From: Bacteroidota bacterium
GTDB taxonomy: Bacteria; Bacteroidota; Bacteroidia; NS11-12g; UBA955
Length of the DNA: 64,000 nt
Direction: 5' to 3'
NCBI GenBank assembly: GCA_023957335.1
Contig: JAMLHC010000002.1
Span: forward strand, 448,809-512,808
How positions within the stretch are numbered: position 1 is the first letter of the stretch; the number at the start of each line of letters is the position of its first letter. Of this stretch, positions 19,335-28,450 are shown piece after piece. The notes beneath the pieces were generated by a model. The model had not been told where the DNA came from, made no database searches, and saw only the letters and a list, made by a program, of their open reading frames with translations. Made by a program: the position numbers and the translations under genes.

Positions 19335-20231
19335 TTACTTAACTACTTTTACTTCTGTTTCCAATGTTTTGGAAAGTATTGCAGCTGCTAAGTCCGGGTC
19401 TAAATTAGGGAAGGAAGTAGTAATCAAAACAGTACTCATACTTTTGGGATATATAAATTTCACACCCAGTACATGTTCTAATCGTTCTACAACGTCAGAC
19501 AATGGCTCATTGACAAACTCTAGTTTGCTATCCAACCAAGCTAAAATAGAATTCGAATTAAATGAAGAAATACTCACTTCGTTGGTTAATTGGTTGGCTA
19601 TCGCCAAATCACCCGGTTTCAAAACAGCAACCTTATGTTGGATAAAATTCAACTCAACAGAACCTTCTGTGAGAGCCACTTTCACCAGATTTTGAGTAAA
19701 TGCATTTATATTAAAATGAGTGCCGGTTACTTTTGTTTCAAGATTTCCGGTAGTAACCACGAAAGGTAGTTCTTTGTTTTTGCTCACATCAAAGAATGCT
19801 TCACCTTGCAAGGTAATATTTCTGTGTTTGGAGCCAAATTTCGAGTCTGTTATTACTTTTGAATTGTGATTCAAAGTAATTTGTGTTCCATCATTTAATG
19901 TAATAATCTTATTCTGAGATGTGGCAACGTATTCAACAGGCGTAATTTGGACTGACTGATAATAATAGATAGCACCAAAGGCACACAACAAAGCCAAACT
20001 TGCGGCAACTGCCCAAGTTTTAAAGTAATTTACTTTTAATGGTTTAGGTGCTGCTTGTGGATGAATCCTGTCAGTGAGTTGCATCCAAGCTTTGTCAACG
20101 TTCAGTTGCGGGTATTCAAAATTTTCAGCCGCTTCCCAAATAGTATAAAAGCAACTCTCACTCTCAGGGAGGGAGTAGCCTTTCTCTAAGTCTGAGAGAA
20201 TATTACTGAAGTTTCTTTTTTCTTTTTTCAT
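19335..20231 (-). CDS. FecR-family anti-sigma protein
   Basis: The protein has 298 residues with a cytoplasmic N-terminal part, one membrane segment (TWAVAASLALLCAFGAIYYY near residues 69-88) and a periplasmic FecR domain (KIITLNDGTQITLNHNS, ITLQGEAFFDVSK). The C-terminal FecR_C-like part ends VVK. FecR proteins hold or activate an ECF sigma factor in response to a TonB-dependent receptor. The sigma gene lies upstream in the same direction, with a 57-codon ORF between whose stop is 1 nt from this ATG. No SusC-like receptor gene follows; hemW converges from the other side. Confidence 0.9.
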   Translation of the reverse strand: MKKEKRNFSNILSDLEKGYSLPESESCFYTIWEAAENFEYPQLNVDKAWMQLTDRIHPQAAPKPLKVNYFKTWAVAASLALLCAFGAIYYYQSVQITPVEYVATSQNKIITLNDGTQITLNHNSKVITDSKFGSKHRNITLQGEAFFDVSKNKELPFVVTTGNLETKVTGTHFNINAFTQNLVKVALTEGSVELNFIQHKVAVLKPGDLAIANQLTNEVSISSFNSNSILAWLDSKLEFVNEPLSDVVERLEHVLGVKFIYPKSMSTVLITTSFPNLDPDLAAAILSKTLETEVKVVK

Positions 20232-20232
20232 T

Positions 20233-20406
20233 TTACTTCACAACCGCAATTCCAGGGCTGTTCATTAAGTTTTGCTTTATGTATCCAAGGAACAACTGGT
20301 TTGTACTGTTAGTTTTTAACCAATTTTTTATAAACTCTTCCTCATCGGGAGTGCAAAGACCACAAATATATTTTGTGATTAAATTTGCTTTAAGTTCGTC
20401 TTTCAT
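20233..20406 (-). CDS. 57-residue FecR-N-terminus-like small protein
   Basis: An ATG at 20406 opens a 57-codon frame beginning MKDELKANLITKYICGLCTP and ending GIAVVK. Its pattern (short helix, KYxxG, then DEEEFIKNWL) resembles the DUF4880-type N-terminal domain found in many FecR proteins. The stop is 1 nt from the fecR ATG, so translational coupling is likely. It may be a detached anti-sigma interaction module or an extra small regulator. It contains two cysteines (CGLC) that could bind metal or form a disulfide. Family assignment is tentative. Confidence 0.6.
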   Translation of the reverse strand: MKDELKANLITKYICGLCTPDEEEFIKNWLKTNSTNQLFLGYIKQNLMNSPGIAVVK

Positions 20407-20458
20407 CAACTGCTAAAACAACAAAAGATAATCTTTCCCCCAAAAATCAGTGTATTTT

Positions 20459-21037
20459 TTAATAAATATGGTCCAGAGCCAATGAAATCAATGTCCATAG
20501 AGGAATTGCGCCATTATTTTTGTCTATTGTTTTGTGCCGTTTTTCTATTCCTTCTTTTATTTGTTTAATAGCAATACTGATTTGGTTCTCGACAGTCTTT
20601 GGGCTGATATCCATAATGTCGGAAATGTCTTTATATGAGAAACCTTCTTTACGGCTCAAAACAAACACCTGCTTGCAGCGAGGTGGCAATTTTTCAATGA
20701 GCTCAAGCACAAGTTTTTCTGTTTCTTTAGTGTAGAGTATTTCAAAGGGATTGGAATAAGCCTTGTGAGAGAGATTCTCTATAGATTCAACTTCCTGTAT
20801 TTCAAGCTTTCTTTTTTGCAGAAAATTTAATGATTTATTACGTACTGCTTTGTACAAATAGGGCTTCAACTGCAAATCGAGAGTAAGCACATCGCGTTTT
20901 TCCCAAATCGCAACAAAAGTGTCATTCACAATCTCTTGTGCATCATCGTCAGAATGCACAAATTGCTTGCAGAAATAGTGCAAGGCACGGTAGTACTGTC
21001 TGTACAAAAGTTCAAATTGGGTTAGTGAATTTTGCAA
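20459..21037 (-). CDS. RNA polymerase ECF sigma factor
   Basis: This 192-residue sigma-70-family protein of the extracytoplasmic function type has region 2 as FELLYRQYYRALHYFCKQFV with DAQEIVNDTFVAIWEKRD, and region 4 as LPPRCKQVFVLSRKEGFSYKDISDIMDISPKTVENQISIAIKQI. No ATG is available at the N-terminus. The frame is open to 21067, but a TAgcTTTG promoter element covers 21065-21072, so a TTG at 21037 (MQNSLTQFELLY) is the likely start. It forms a regulatory unit with the downstream small ORF and FecR. Confidence 0.9.
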   Translation of the reverse strand: MQNSLTQFELLYRQYYRALHYFCKQFVHSDDDAQEIVNDTFVAIWEKRDVLTLDLQLKPYLYKAVRNKSLNFLQKRKLEIQEVESIENLSHKAYSNPFEILYTKETEKLVLELIEKLPPRCKQVFVLSRKEGFSYKDISDIMDISPKTVENQISIAIKQIKEGIEKRHKTIDKNNGAIPLWTLISLALDHIY

Positions 21038-21064
21038 AAGAAAACCGGTAATTATGGAACAAAG

Positions 21065-21072
21065 CAAAGCTA
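21065..21072 (-). promoter_or_regulatory. -7 element TAGCTTTG of the sigma/FecR unit
   Basis: It matches TAnnTTTG and lies 28 nt before the proposed TTG start at 21037. Its position argues against the longer open frame that begins at 21067. Confidence 0.5.
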
Positions 21073-21108
21073 AACAAACACAATACTGAAAAGTATATTT
21101 CCACAGTC

Positions 21109-22953
21109 TTAATCTTGCGAAGTACTTTGCACAACGGCAGGTGTGACAGGATTTAACATTCTTTTGTACATATCGGGCTTGGCTGTTTCTTTACTTTGTT
21201 TAATATAACGTTCCATTATCAACGATGCAATTGGGGCAGCCCACGTAGCGCCAAACCCTCCATTTTCAATTACAACCGCAACCGCAATTTGTGGATCTTC
21301 TTTGGGTCCAAAACCTACAAAAATGGAGTGGTCTTTACCGTGTGGGTTTTGAGCAGTTCCTGTCTTTCCGCATAAATTCAGTCCCGGAATAGAAGCCCAA
21401 AATGCGGTACCTCCAGGTTGATAGACAAAGTTCATGGCTTCAATTATGAGAGGAAAATATGCAGTATCAACCGATACATAATGTCGTTGTAAGTTCTCAG
21501 GGCGATGAGCTTTGTTCCTGCCAATATATTTAACAACATGGGGACGAATATAATATCCTCCATTGGCGATGATAGCCGTAAAATTTGCCATTTGAAGCGG
21601 TGTTACACCCACTTCTCCTTGACCTATGCCTATAGAAACCACATTAGAAGAACGCCAATTTTTACCAAACACACGCGTATAAAGTTTTACGGACGGTAAA
21701 ATACCTTTTGATTCTCCCGGTATATCAATGTCAATATAAGAGCCTATTCCGAATGTATTTAAGTGTGCAATCCAAGCATTCAAACCCTCTGATACATTAG
21801 CATATTTAGGGTTATCTACAATATTTCTAAATATATGACAGTAATATGCATTGCAAGATGTTTGAATTGAGTATCTAAGGTTAACGGGGCTGGCATGAGC
21901 GTGGCAACCTACTTTTCTATTACCTAAAACATATCCTCTGTAACAGGAAAAAGTGGTTTGGGGGGTAATAATTCCTTCTTGCAGCCCAATTAATGCTTCT
22001 ACGGGTTTAAAAGTAGAGCCGGGCGGATAAGGTGCTTTGAGTGCTCTGTTAAACAGCGGTTTCTTGGGGTCTAAAAGGAGTTTTCTGAAATTTTTATTTC
22101 GTTCGGGACCCGTGAGTTCATTGGGATCGTAGGCAGGGCTATTGGCAATACATAAAACTTCTCCCGTTTTGGGGTTAATGGCTACGATACTACCGGTTTT
22201 ATTAGCTAATAATTCTTCTGCTAATTCTTGCAAATCAAGGTCAATGGAAGTGAAAAGGTCTTGTCCGGGTGTAGGCTCGGTGTCATATACTCCATCTGCA
22301 AAATTTCCTTTTTCAATATTGTGTTTATCTACAATCATCACGCGCACACCATTATTGCCGCGCAGTTCTTTTTCATAGCTTTTTTCAATCCCGGTAACTC
22401 CAATAAAATCACCCTGTTTGTAATAGCGATCTTTTTCAATATCTTCTTTGGTTACTTCACTTGTGTAGCCTAGAACATGAGCCATTCCGGTTACTTTATA
22501 TTTTCTATCCGTTTTATTTTCTATATAAAAACCGGGGAAAAGAAAAAGATTTTCTTGAAGTATAGAATATGCGGGAGTACTCAGGTTTTTGGCTATCAGT
22601 GCTGGCTTGCGCGAAGAAAAACTTCTGGCTTTTTGGAGTTTAGATTTGAGCTCTGCAGTATCCATTCCCAAAATTCGGCATAGTGCTATAGTGTCAAACT
22701 GTTCCGTTTTGATTGGAACTACCAACAAATCATAAACATAATCATTATACACAATGAGTTTCCCGTTGCGGTCATATATTGTACCACGCACCGGATGTAA
22801 TGTAATTTCTGCCGAACTGTTTCTTAATGCTTGTTTTAAATAATCCTCTCCTTTGAATAATTGCAGAACAGCAACTTTATAAATGAAGACAATACCTACT
22901 ACTACAAGCGCACCATAATAAACCCATATCTTAAAATTATTTTGGCTACTCAT
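21109..22953 (-). CDS. mrdA: Penicillin-binding protein 2 (elongation transpeptidase)
   Basis: This 614-residue class B penicillin-binding protein has one membrane anchor at residues 12-33, then the PBP dimerisation domain with RGTIYDRNGKLIVYN. The transpeptidase domain carries STFK at 313-316, SCN at 366-368 and KTGTA at 530-534. It crosslinks peptidoglycan during side-wall growth together with RodA and MreBCD. It is the last gene of mreB-mreC-mreD-mrdA, and its ATG overlaps the mreD stop by 4 nt. Confidence 0.96.
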   Translation of the reverse strand: MSSQNNFKIWVYYGALVVVGIVFIYKVAVLQLFKGEDYLKQALRNSSAEITLHPVRGTIYDRNGKLIVYNDYVYDLLVVPIKTEQFDTIALCRILGMDTAELKSKLQKARSFSSRKPALIAKNLSTPAYSILQENLFLFPGFYIENKTDRKYKVTGMAHVLGYTSEVTKEDIEKDRYYKQGDFIGVTGIEKSYEKELRGNNGVRVMIVDKHNIEKGNFADGVYDTEPTPGQDLFTSIDLDLQELAEELLANKTGSIVAINPKTGEVLCIANSPAYDPNELTGPERNKNFRKLLLDPKKPLFNRALKAPYPPGSTFKPVEALIGLQEGIITPQTTFSCYRGYVLGNRKVGCHAHASPVNLRYSIQTSCNAYYCHIFRNIVDNPKYANVSEGLNAWIAHLNTFGIGSYIDIDIPGESKGILPSVKLYTRVFGKNWRSSNVVSIGIGQGEVGVTPLQMANFTAIIANGGYYIRPHVVKYIGRNKAHRPENLQRHYVSVDTAYFPLIIEAMNFVYQPGGTAFWASIPGLNLCGKTGTAQNPHGKDHSIFVGFGPKEDPQIAVAVVIENGGFGATWAAPIASLIMERYIKQSKETAKPDMYKRMLNPVTPAVVQSTSQD

Positions 22954-23477
22954 TTGGATGTCCTAAAAGTTCTAAAAAACAATTCTTCGGATAATAACAA
23001 AAACAAATAGGTGAGGATGGTGCTGCCCAACCAAGTAGGAACAAAGACAGTAATAAAATCATGCCCCAAAGATTCCAAAAAGAACACCCAAAAATGATGA
23101 ATCAGAATGAACGAAAGTAGAAAGATTGTTTTAAATCTTCTTTTCCCTTTATTGAGCCAGCTTCCTTTTTCGTCTTCTCGGGTGGGAGCAGTATTTACAT
23201 TACCGATGGTAACAAAGGGTTTAATTAATCCTAACAATAAACAAGCAGAAGCGTGAATTCCATAAGAATTAAGAAAGACATCATACAATAAGCCCACCAT
23301 AAAAAATACTAAAACAGACAGCCATTTTGGCATCACAGGAGGAAAATAAAGCAGAAAAAAGAGATATACAAAAGGATGGAACCAGTAGGCTACATGGATG
23401 TTTTCTAATATCACAATCTGGACACCAAAACAATAGATAAACATCAATATATACTTCTGCCAATCTTTCATCTTCAA
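22950..23477 (-). CDS. mreD: Rod-shape determining protein MreD
   Basis: This 175-residue integral membrane protein has about five predicted helices, including YILMFIYCFGVQIVILENI, WLSVLVFFMVGLLYDVFLNS and TIFLLSFILIHHFWVFFLE. Sequence is weakly conserved in this family; the assignment rests on size, topology, the GLLYDxFxxxxG motif and gene order. It overlaps mreC and mrdA by 4 nt on each side, so the operon is tightly coupled. It works with MreC and MreB in positioning side-wall synthesis. Confidence 0.9.
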   Translation of the reverse strand: MKMKDWQKYILMFIYCFGVQIVILENIHVAYWFHPFVYLFFLLYFPPVMPKWLSVLVFFMVGLLYDVFLNSYGIHASACLLLGLIKPFVTIGNVNTAPTREDEKGSWLNKGKRRFKTIFLLSFILIHHFWVFFLESLGHDFITVFVPTWLGSTILTYLFLLLSEELFFRTFRTSK

Positions 23478-24307
23478 TTTTGACTTTCTATCTGTTTATT
23501 AAACTTTTCAAACTCTGCTTTGAATAAATCTTTCACAATATACACCTCTCTGAGTTGGCTAAACGAGGTGGACAACCGGACTTTTGCTTTCAAGAAACTA
23601 CCGTCAATCTCTTTTACATCCTCAATTACACCGATGGGTATATTCTCAGGAAAGTTTTTAGAATAAGGACTCGTAACAACCCTCTGCCCTGCATGCACTT
23701 TCTCATAACGATTAATACCCTCAAGGTAAGCATAATAAGGGCTTCTGTTACCCCAAATCAGTTTGCCTTGCGATAAGTTGAGTTCTTTAATTTTAGGTGA
23801 AACGATTGCTCTGGCATTCAGAATACTCATAACAAGACAAAAATTATCCGACACATCTTCAACCACACCAACAATTCCATCGGGTCCGAACACTCCCATA
23901 CCTTTTTCAATCCCGGCTGACTTGCCTTTATTGAGAGTTAGAAAATTATTTTCTTTGTCCACACTATTACCTATGACAGATGCAGGCACATACACATAAT
24001 GCTGTTTGTAAAGTGTATCATTGATATAGAATGTGTCTTTTGTTTGCATATAGAAATTTTCTTTGAGAAAACCTCTCAAATACAAGTTTTCGTTCACAAG
24101 CGAGCGATTGACATCTCTGAGATTTCTATATTCGTTAATATTATTAAAAAAGGACTTAATATTTCCGGTTATAGAATTGGATGTATTAAAAAAAAATATT
24201 TGATATAATGCGTGAAATCTGACAACCAAGGTTATCGAAAAAGCCTGAAAAACAACAAAAAGTATCAGGTGAAGGTAGGTCTTGATAAACTGTATAACCG
24301 AACCCAT
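23474..24307 (-). CDS. mreC: Rod-shape determining protein MreC
   Basis: The 277-residue protein has an N-terminal membrane segment (LILFVVFQAFSITLVVRF), a coiled-coil stretch near residues 55-85 (RNLRDVNRSLVNENLYLRG), and the periplasmic beta domains with LNKGKSAGIEKGMGVFGPDG and SPYSKNFPENIPIGVI, all typical of MreC. It links MreB to the peptidoglycan synthases. The start lies 21 nt after the mreB stop. Confidence 0.95.
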   Translation of the reverse strand: MGSVIQFIKTYLHLILFVVFQAFSITLVVRFHALYQIFFFNTSNSITGNIKSFFNNINEYRNLRDVNRSLVNENLYLRGFLKENFYMQTKDTFYINDTLYKQHYVYVPASVIGNSVDKENNFLTLNKGKSAGIEKGMGVFGPDGIVGVVEDVSDNFCLVMSILNARAIVSPKIKELNLSQGKLIWGNRSPYYAYLEGINRYEKVHAGQRVVTSPYSKNFPENIPIGVIEDVKEIDGSFLKAKVRLSTSFSQLREVYIVKDLFKAEFEKFNKQIESQN

Positions 24308-24328
24308 AACATACTCACGCTAAGTTTT

Positions 24329-25354
24329 TTATTGCATTAAGAATTTGAATCTGCCAATATTTCTAAGAGCAATACCGGTTCCTCTGACAACGGCTCTGAG
24401 TGGGTCTTCTGCAATTGTAACAGGTAATTTAGTAATATGAGAAATACGTTTATCCAAGCCTCTAAGCAAGGCTCCTCCTCCGGTCAAATACAATCCGGTT
24501 TGATAGATATCGGCTGACAATTCGGGCGGGGTACGCTCCAAAGCCCTGAGAATAGCTTCTTCCATTTTGCTGATGGATTTGTCCAAAGCCAAAGCCACTT
24601 CGGTATAAGAAACCATTACTTGCTTTGGAATACCGGAAACCAAATCTCTGCCTTGTACGGGAAAATCCTCCGGTGGGTTATCCAACTCAGACAAAGCCGA
24701 ACCAACATTAATCTTGATCTTCTCTGCGGTTCTTTCACCAATTTGCAAACTATGCTCTCTGCGCATATAATCAACGATGTCAGAATTAAATTCATTTCCA
24801 CCAACAGTAATTGATTCATCACACACTATACCACCTAAAGCAATAACAGCAATTTCCGAAGTTCCACCACCTATGTCAATAATCATATTACCCATCGGTT
24901 CGGTAACATCAATTCCAATACCAACGGCAGCAGCCATAGGCTCATGAATCATATAAACTTCTTTGCCACCGGAACGTTCAGCAGAGTCTTTTACTGCTCT
25001 GCGTTCAACCTCAGTAATACCTGAGGGAACACAAATAACCATTCTCAATTGAGGGGAAAATGTTCTGCCAATATTGATTTTTTTAATCATCCCTCTAATC
25101 ATGTGTTCAGCAGCCAAAAAGTCTGCAATAACCCCATCTTTCAAAGGCTTAATGGTTTTAATATTTTCGTTCTCCTTACCTTGCATTTGCATTGCCTCAT
25201 GACCGATGGCAAGCACTTCGTTGGTAGAGCGTTCGATAGCAATAATAGATGGCTCGTCTACAACAACTTGGTCTTTGTATATAATCAAAGTGTTGGCAGT
25301 GCCCAAATCTATTGCGAGTTCCTGTGTAAAAAAGTTAAAAAGTCCCATTGTCAA
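24329..25354 (-). CDS. mreB: Rod-shape determining actin homologue MreB
   Basis: This 341-residue actin-fold ATPase starts with phosphate-1 motif ELAIDLGTANTLIIY. The phosphate-2 segment is MIIDIGGGTSEIAVIALGG and the adenosine motif is LTGGGALLRGLDKRI. It forms membrane-associated filaments that organise cell-wall elongation. A second ATG six bases downstream of the first (MGLFNFF) is an equally plausible start. It is the first gene of the mre operon. Confidence 0.97.
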   Translation of the reverse strand: MTMGLFNFFTQELAIDLGTANTLIIYKDQVVVDEPSIIAIERSTNEVLAIGHEAMQMQGKENENIKTIKPLKDGVIADFLAAEHMIRGMIKKINIGRTFSPQLRMVICVPSGITEVERRAVKDSAERSGGKEVYMIHEPMAAAVGIGIDVTEPMGNMIIDIGGGTSEIAVIALGGIVCDESITVGGNEFNSDIVDYMRREHSLQIGERTAEKIKINVGSALSELDNPPEDFPVQGRDLVSGIPKQVMVSYTEVALALDKSISKMEEAILRALERTPPELSADIYQTGLYLTGGGALLRGLDKRISHITKLPVTIAEDPLRAVVRGTGIALRNIGRFKFLMQ

Positions 25355-25497
25355 AATCCGTCAGAAGAGAGGGTGCAAAATAATAGAATTTACAACCATT
25401 TGATGTTACTTTAGAAAATATTTTTTTGTAAATATTCTTTATGTTTTGCTTCATAGGCAAAACGTCAGACCTGTTAGTTCAAAGAAAGTGAACAAGT

Positions 25498-26991
25498 TTA
25501 GTGTTTAAAATGCCTGTTGCCGGCAAAAACCATTGCTATTTTTAGCTTATCGGCTTCGTCAATTGACATTTGGTCTTTGACCGAACCGCCCGGCTGTACA
25601 ATCGCTTTAACACCTGCTGTTGCACCAATTTCCACACAGTCGGGAAAAGGGAAAAATGCGTCAGATGCCATCACACACCCTTGCAAATCAAAGCCAAACC
25701 GTTTTGCTTTCTCAACAGCCTGATTAAGCGCATCCACACGCGAGGTCTGTCCTGTGCCTGACGCAAGCAACTGACCATTTTTGACTAAAACGATTGCATT
25801 TGATTTGGTGTGTTTTACCACCCTGAGTGCAAATTCCAAATCCGACAACTGTGTTGGCGTGGGTGCTATATGGGTTACGGTTTTGAACACATCTCTATTT
25901 TCGACCAGTCCGTCTCTGTCTTGAATGAGCGTACCGTTCAAAATAGTGCGCTTTTGATTTTTTGACATTTTGAAGGAAGTGATTTTGAGCAAGGTTCTTT
26001 GGGCTTTTTTGGTAAATAATTCTTCTACTCCTTCCTCATATCCGGGAGCTAAAAGGATTTCAAAGAAAATGCTGTTGATTTTTTGTGCAGTTGCCATGTC
26101 TATCGGCTTGTTGCAAATCATGATTCCGCCAAAAGCAGAAACGGGGTCGGCCGCCAAAGCCGCATCATAACTATCTGCAACTGTTGCACGTGTGGCAATG
26201 CCGCAAGCATTATTGTGTTTGATAATGGCAAATGTTGCTCCGGCTTGGCTATCAAAATCTCCCAAGAGTGCCATTGCAGCTTCTATGTCCAACAAATTAT
26301 TATAGGAGATTTCTTTGCCTTGAATACGCTCAAAATTATCCTCCATATTGCCTCTGAAACTTGCCTTTTGATGCGGATTTTCGCCATATCTTAATGCGTA
26401 TTCCTGCTCACCTGCCAAATATGATCCGATAAGTTCGTCATAAGCTTGCGTAACCTTGAAAGCTTTGGCCGCAAATGATTTTCGCGCTGCCAAGTCCAAC
26501 TTGTTTTGCATAATCAGCTCTGCCGCTTTACTATAATCGGCTTTGTCACAGATTACACAAGTAGAATTGAAATTTTTGGCAGCAGCTCTGATAAGTGAAA
26601 CACCGCCAATATCAATCTTTTCAATGATTTCTTGGGCTGTCCCCCCGGCTTGTAATGTTTCTTCGAACGGATACAAATCGACCACAATCAAATCAATATT
26701 TGGAATATTGAACTCCTTTGCTTGAGCAATATCTCCTTCATGGTCTCGCCTGAATAAAATACCTCCAAACACAGCAGGATGTAAGGTTTTGACACGTCCA
26801 CCAAAAATAGATGGGTAACCGGTCAGGTCTTCCACATGATTCACTTTGCCACCGCGTTCTTCAATAAATTTTGCAGTTCCACCGGTCGAATAAATACCGA
26901 TATTTTGGGTTTTAAGTGCGTTAAGAAGCACTTCCAAGCCGTCTTTATAAAAAACGGAAATCAGTGCATTTTTGATTTGTAAAGAGTCCAA
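25498..26991 (-). CDS. purH: Bifunctional IMP cyclohydrolase/AICAR formyltransferase
   Basis: The protein has 497 residues. The N-terminal MGS-like cyclohydrolase domain begins IKNALISVFYKDGLEVLLNAL and contains STGGTAKFIEERG and GGRVKTLHPAVFGGIL. The C-terminal AICAR transformylase domain contains RYGENPHQKASF and the catalytic KHNNACGIA, and ends near IVQPGGSVKDQMSID. It performs the last two steps of purine biosynthesis. It lies between rodA and mreB on the same strand and has its own promoter element, so sharing the strand need not mean a shared transcript. Confidence 0.97.
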   Translation of the reverse strand: MDSLQIKNALISVFYKDGLEVLLNALKTQNIGIYSTGGTAKFIEERGGKVNHVEDLTGYPSIFGGRVKTLHPAVFGGILFRRDHEGDIAQAKEFNIPNIDLIVVDLYPFEETLQAGGTAQEIIEKIDIGGVSLIRAAAKNFNSTCVICDKADYSKAAELIMQNKLDLAARKSFAAKAFKVTQAYDELIGSYLAGEQEYALRYGENPHQKASFRGNMEDNFERIQGKEISYNNLLDIEAAMALLGDFDSQAGATFAIIKHNNACGIATRATVADSYDAALAADPVSAFGGIMICNKPIDMATAQKINSIFFEILLAPGYEEGVEELFTKKAQRTLLKITSFKMSKNQKRTILNGTLIQDRDGLVENRDVFKTVTHIAPTPTQLSDLEFALRVVKHTKSNAIVLVKNGQLLASGTGQTSRVDALNQAVEKAKRFGFDLQGCVMASDAFFPFPDCVEIGATAGVKAIVQPGGSVKDQMSIDEADKLKIAMVFAGNRHFKH

Positions 26992-27016
26992 TTTATTTCT
27001 TTGATTTGTAAGGGCG

Positions 27017-27024
27017 CAAAGGTA
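27017..27024 (-). promoter_or_regulatory. -7 element TACCTTTG of purH
   Basis: This exact TAnnTTTG match, followed by C, lies 25 nt before the purH ATG at 26991. Confidence 0.6.
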
Positions 27025-27130
27025 GTTTAAACGCGTCCAAAAGACGGAAGTCTGAACCGGAGTTCTTTACAAATTATAAACAAAATAGGGCTAAAATAAT
27101 AGCATCTAATGCAAAACATCGCTTAGATGT

Positions 27131-28426
27131 TTACCCCCGCGCCATTTCAAAAATCCGTTTGGAGTCAAGGCTAATAAAAGTAAATAGCAGTACTGTAAAA
27201 GCGATAAAGGAACTACCGCCATAGCTAAAAAACGGTAAAGGAATTCCTATGACAGGCACGATTCCCAATGTCATTCCTATATTGATAAAAAAATGAATCA
27301 ATAAAATAGAAAAGAGTCCATACCCTACCACCCTGCTAAATGTGGTTCGCTGTCGCTCCGCCAGATATACAATTCTGCCCATGAAACTCAGGTAGATTAG
27401 AATAACAGATGCTGTTCCGGCAAATCCCCACTCTTCGCCAATCGTACAAAAAATAAAATCAGTAGATTGTTCCGGCACAAATCCCATCAAGGTTTGTGTA
27501 CCCTGCATAAAACCACGTCCCATAACACCGCCTGCACCAATAGCAATCTTAGATTGGTTTACATTGTAACCAATACCCATCTTATCCTCTTTGATGTTGA
27601 GCGTAACAAGGATTCTGTCCCTTTGATATTGTTTAAGCACTTTATTAAAAAAAACGTTCACAGTTACGTTCAACGCAATAGACCCGGCCACAATCAGCAG
27701 AATGAGTAAAAGTGCTTTTTTATATCTGCGCAAAACGAATGCTGCAATTGCGCCTAATACTATGATACTGATTGATATATAATAACTTTCATAATAATAA
27801 TCTATGATAATTGATAGAACGAACACTAAGATTACCCAAAGACCCATTACCAAAATGTAACCGGGCATCCCTTCACGATAAAACACCAACACAAAACTTA
27901 AGAATACCAAAGCGGAGCCTGTGTCATTCTGTGCCAAAGTGAGCAAAAAAGGAAGCCCGACCAAAGCAATGCAAATACCAATGTTTTTCCAACCTTTAAA
28001 ACCAACATTATATCCATCTAAGTATTTTGCAACCCCCAAAACCGTGGCATATTTGGCAAACTCTGCCGGCTGAAGCCGAAAACTTCCAATACTTATCCAA
28101 CTTTTAGAAGCAGCAATCGTAGTACCTATCACAAGTACCAACACCAACAACCCGATTACCAATGCGTATATGAAATAGGAGGTTACATTAAAAAAAGTGG
28201 GGGTAAGCAACATAAAAAAGAATCCTACCCCCAATGCAACTGCCATGAACATCAACTGTTTTCCGTGATTTTGTGAAAAATCCCAAAACCCCGCATTTTC
28301 AGTTGAGGCTGATGCAGAAAATACATTCAACACCCCAAATGACGATAAAATCAAAAACAAGATGATTGTCAGCCAATCAGGGCGAGGTTTCTCCTTAAAA
28401 ATACCGGGATTGTGGTAATTAACCAT
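27131..28426 (-). CDS. rodA: Peptidoglycan glycosyltransferase RodA
   Basis: This 431-residue SEDS-family membrane protein has about ten helices. The loop WISIGSFRLQPAEFAKYATV and the C-terminal GIPLPFFSYGGSSFIAF are SEDS signatures. It polymerises glycan strands in partnership with PBP2, encoded 4 kb downstream. The start ATG is only 4 nt past a TAatTTTG element, suggesting a leaderless mRNA. An insertion around residues 200-260 with two extra hydrophobic segments makes it longer than typical RodA of about 370-380 residues. Confidence 0.94.
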   Translation of the reverse strand: MVNYHNPGIFKEKPRPDWLTIILFLILSSFGVLNVFSASASTENAGFWDFSQNHGKQLMFMAVALGVGFFFMLLTPTFFNVTSYFIYALVIGLLVLVLVIGTTIAASKSWISIGSFRLQPAEFAKYATVLGVAKYLDGYNVGFKGWKNIGICIALVGLPFLLTLAQNDTGSALVFLSFVLVFYREGMPGYILVMGLWVILVFVLSIIIDYYYESYYISISIIVLGAIAAFVLRRYKKALLLILLIVAGSIALNVTVNVFFNKVLKQYQRDRILVTLNIKEDKMGIGYNVNQSKIAIGAGGVMGRGFMQGTQTLMGFVPEQSTDFIFCTIGEEWGFAGTASVILIYLSFMGRIVYLAERQRTTFSRVVGYGLFSILLIHFFINIGMTLGIVPVIGIPLPFFSYGGSSFIAFTVLLFTFISLDSKRIFEMARG

Positions 28427-28430
28427 GCAG

Positions 28431-28438
28431 CAAAATTA
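28431..28438 (-). promoter_or_regulatory. -7 element TAATTTTG abutting the rodA ATG
   Basis: Only CTGC separates this TAnnTTTG match from the ATG. With a start point 4-7 nt after the element, the transcript would begin at or next to the first codon. Confidence 0.55.
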
Positions 28439-28450
28439 CAATTAAGTCAA

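Noticed and set aside
25049-25414. 121-codon plus-strand ORF
   Set aside because: Antisense to mreB and its leader; composition reflects the opposite strand.
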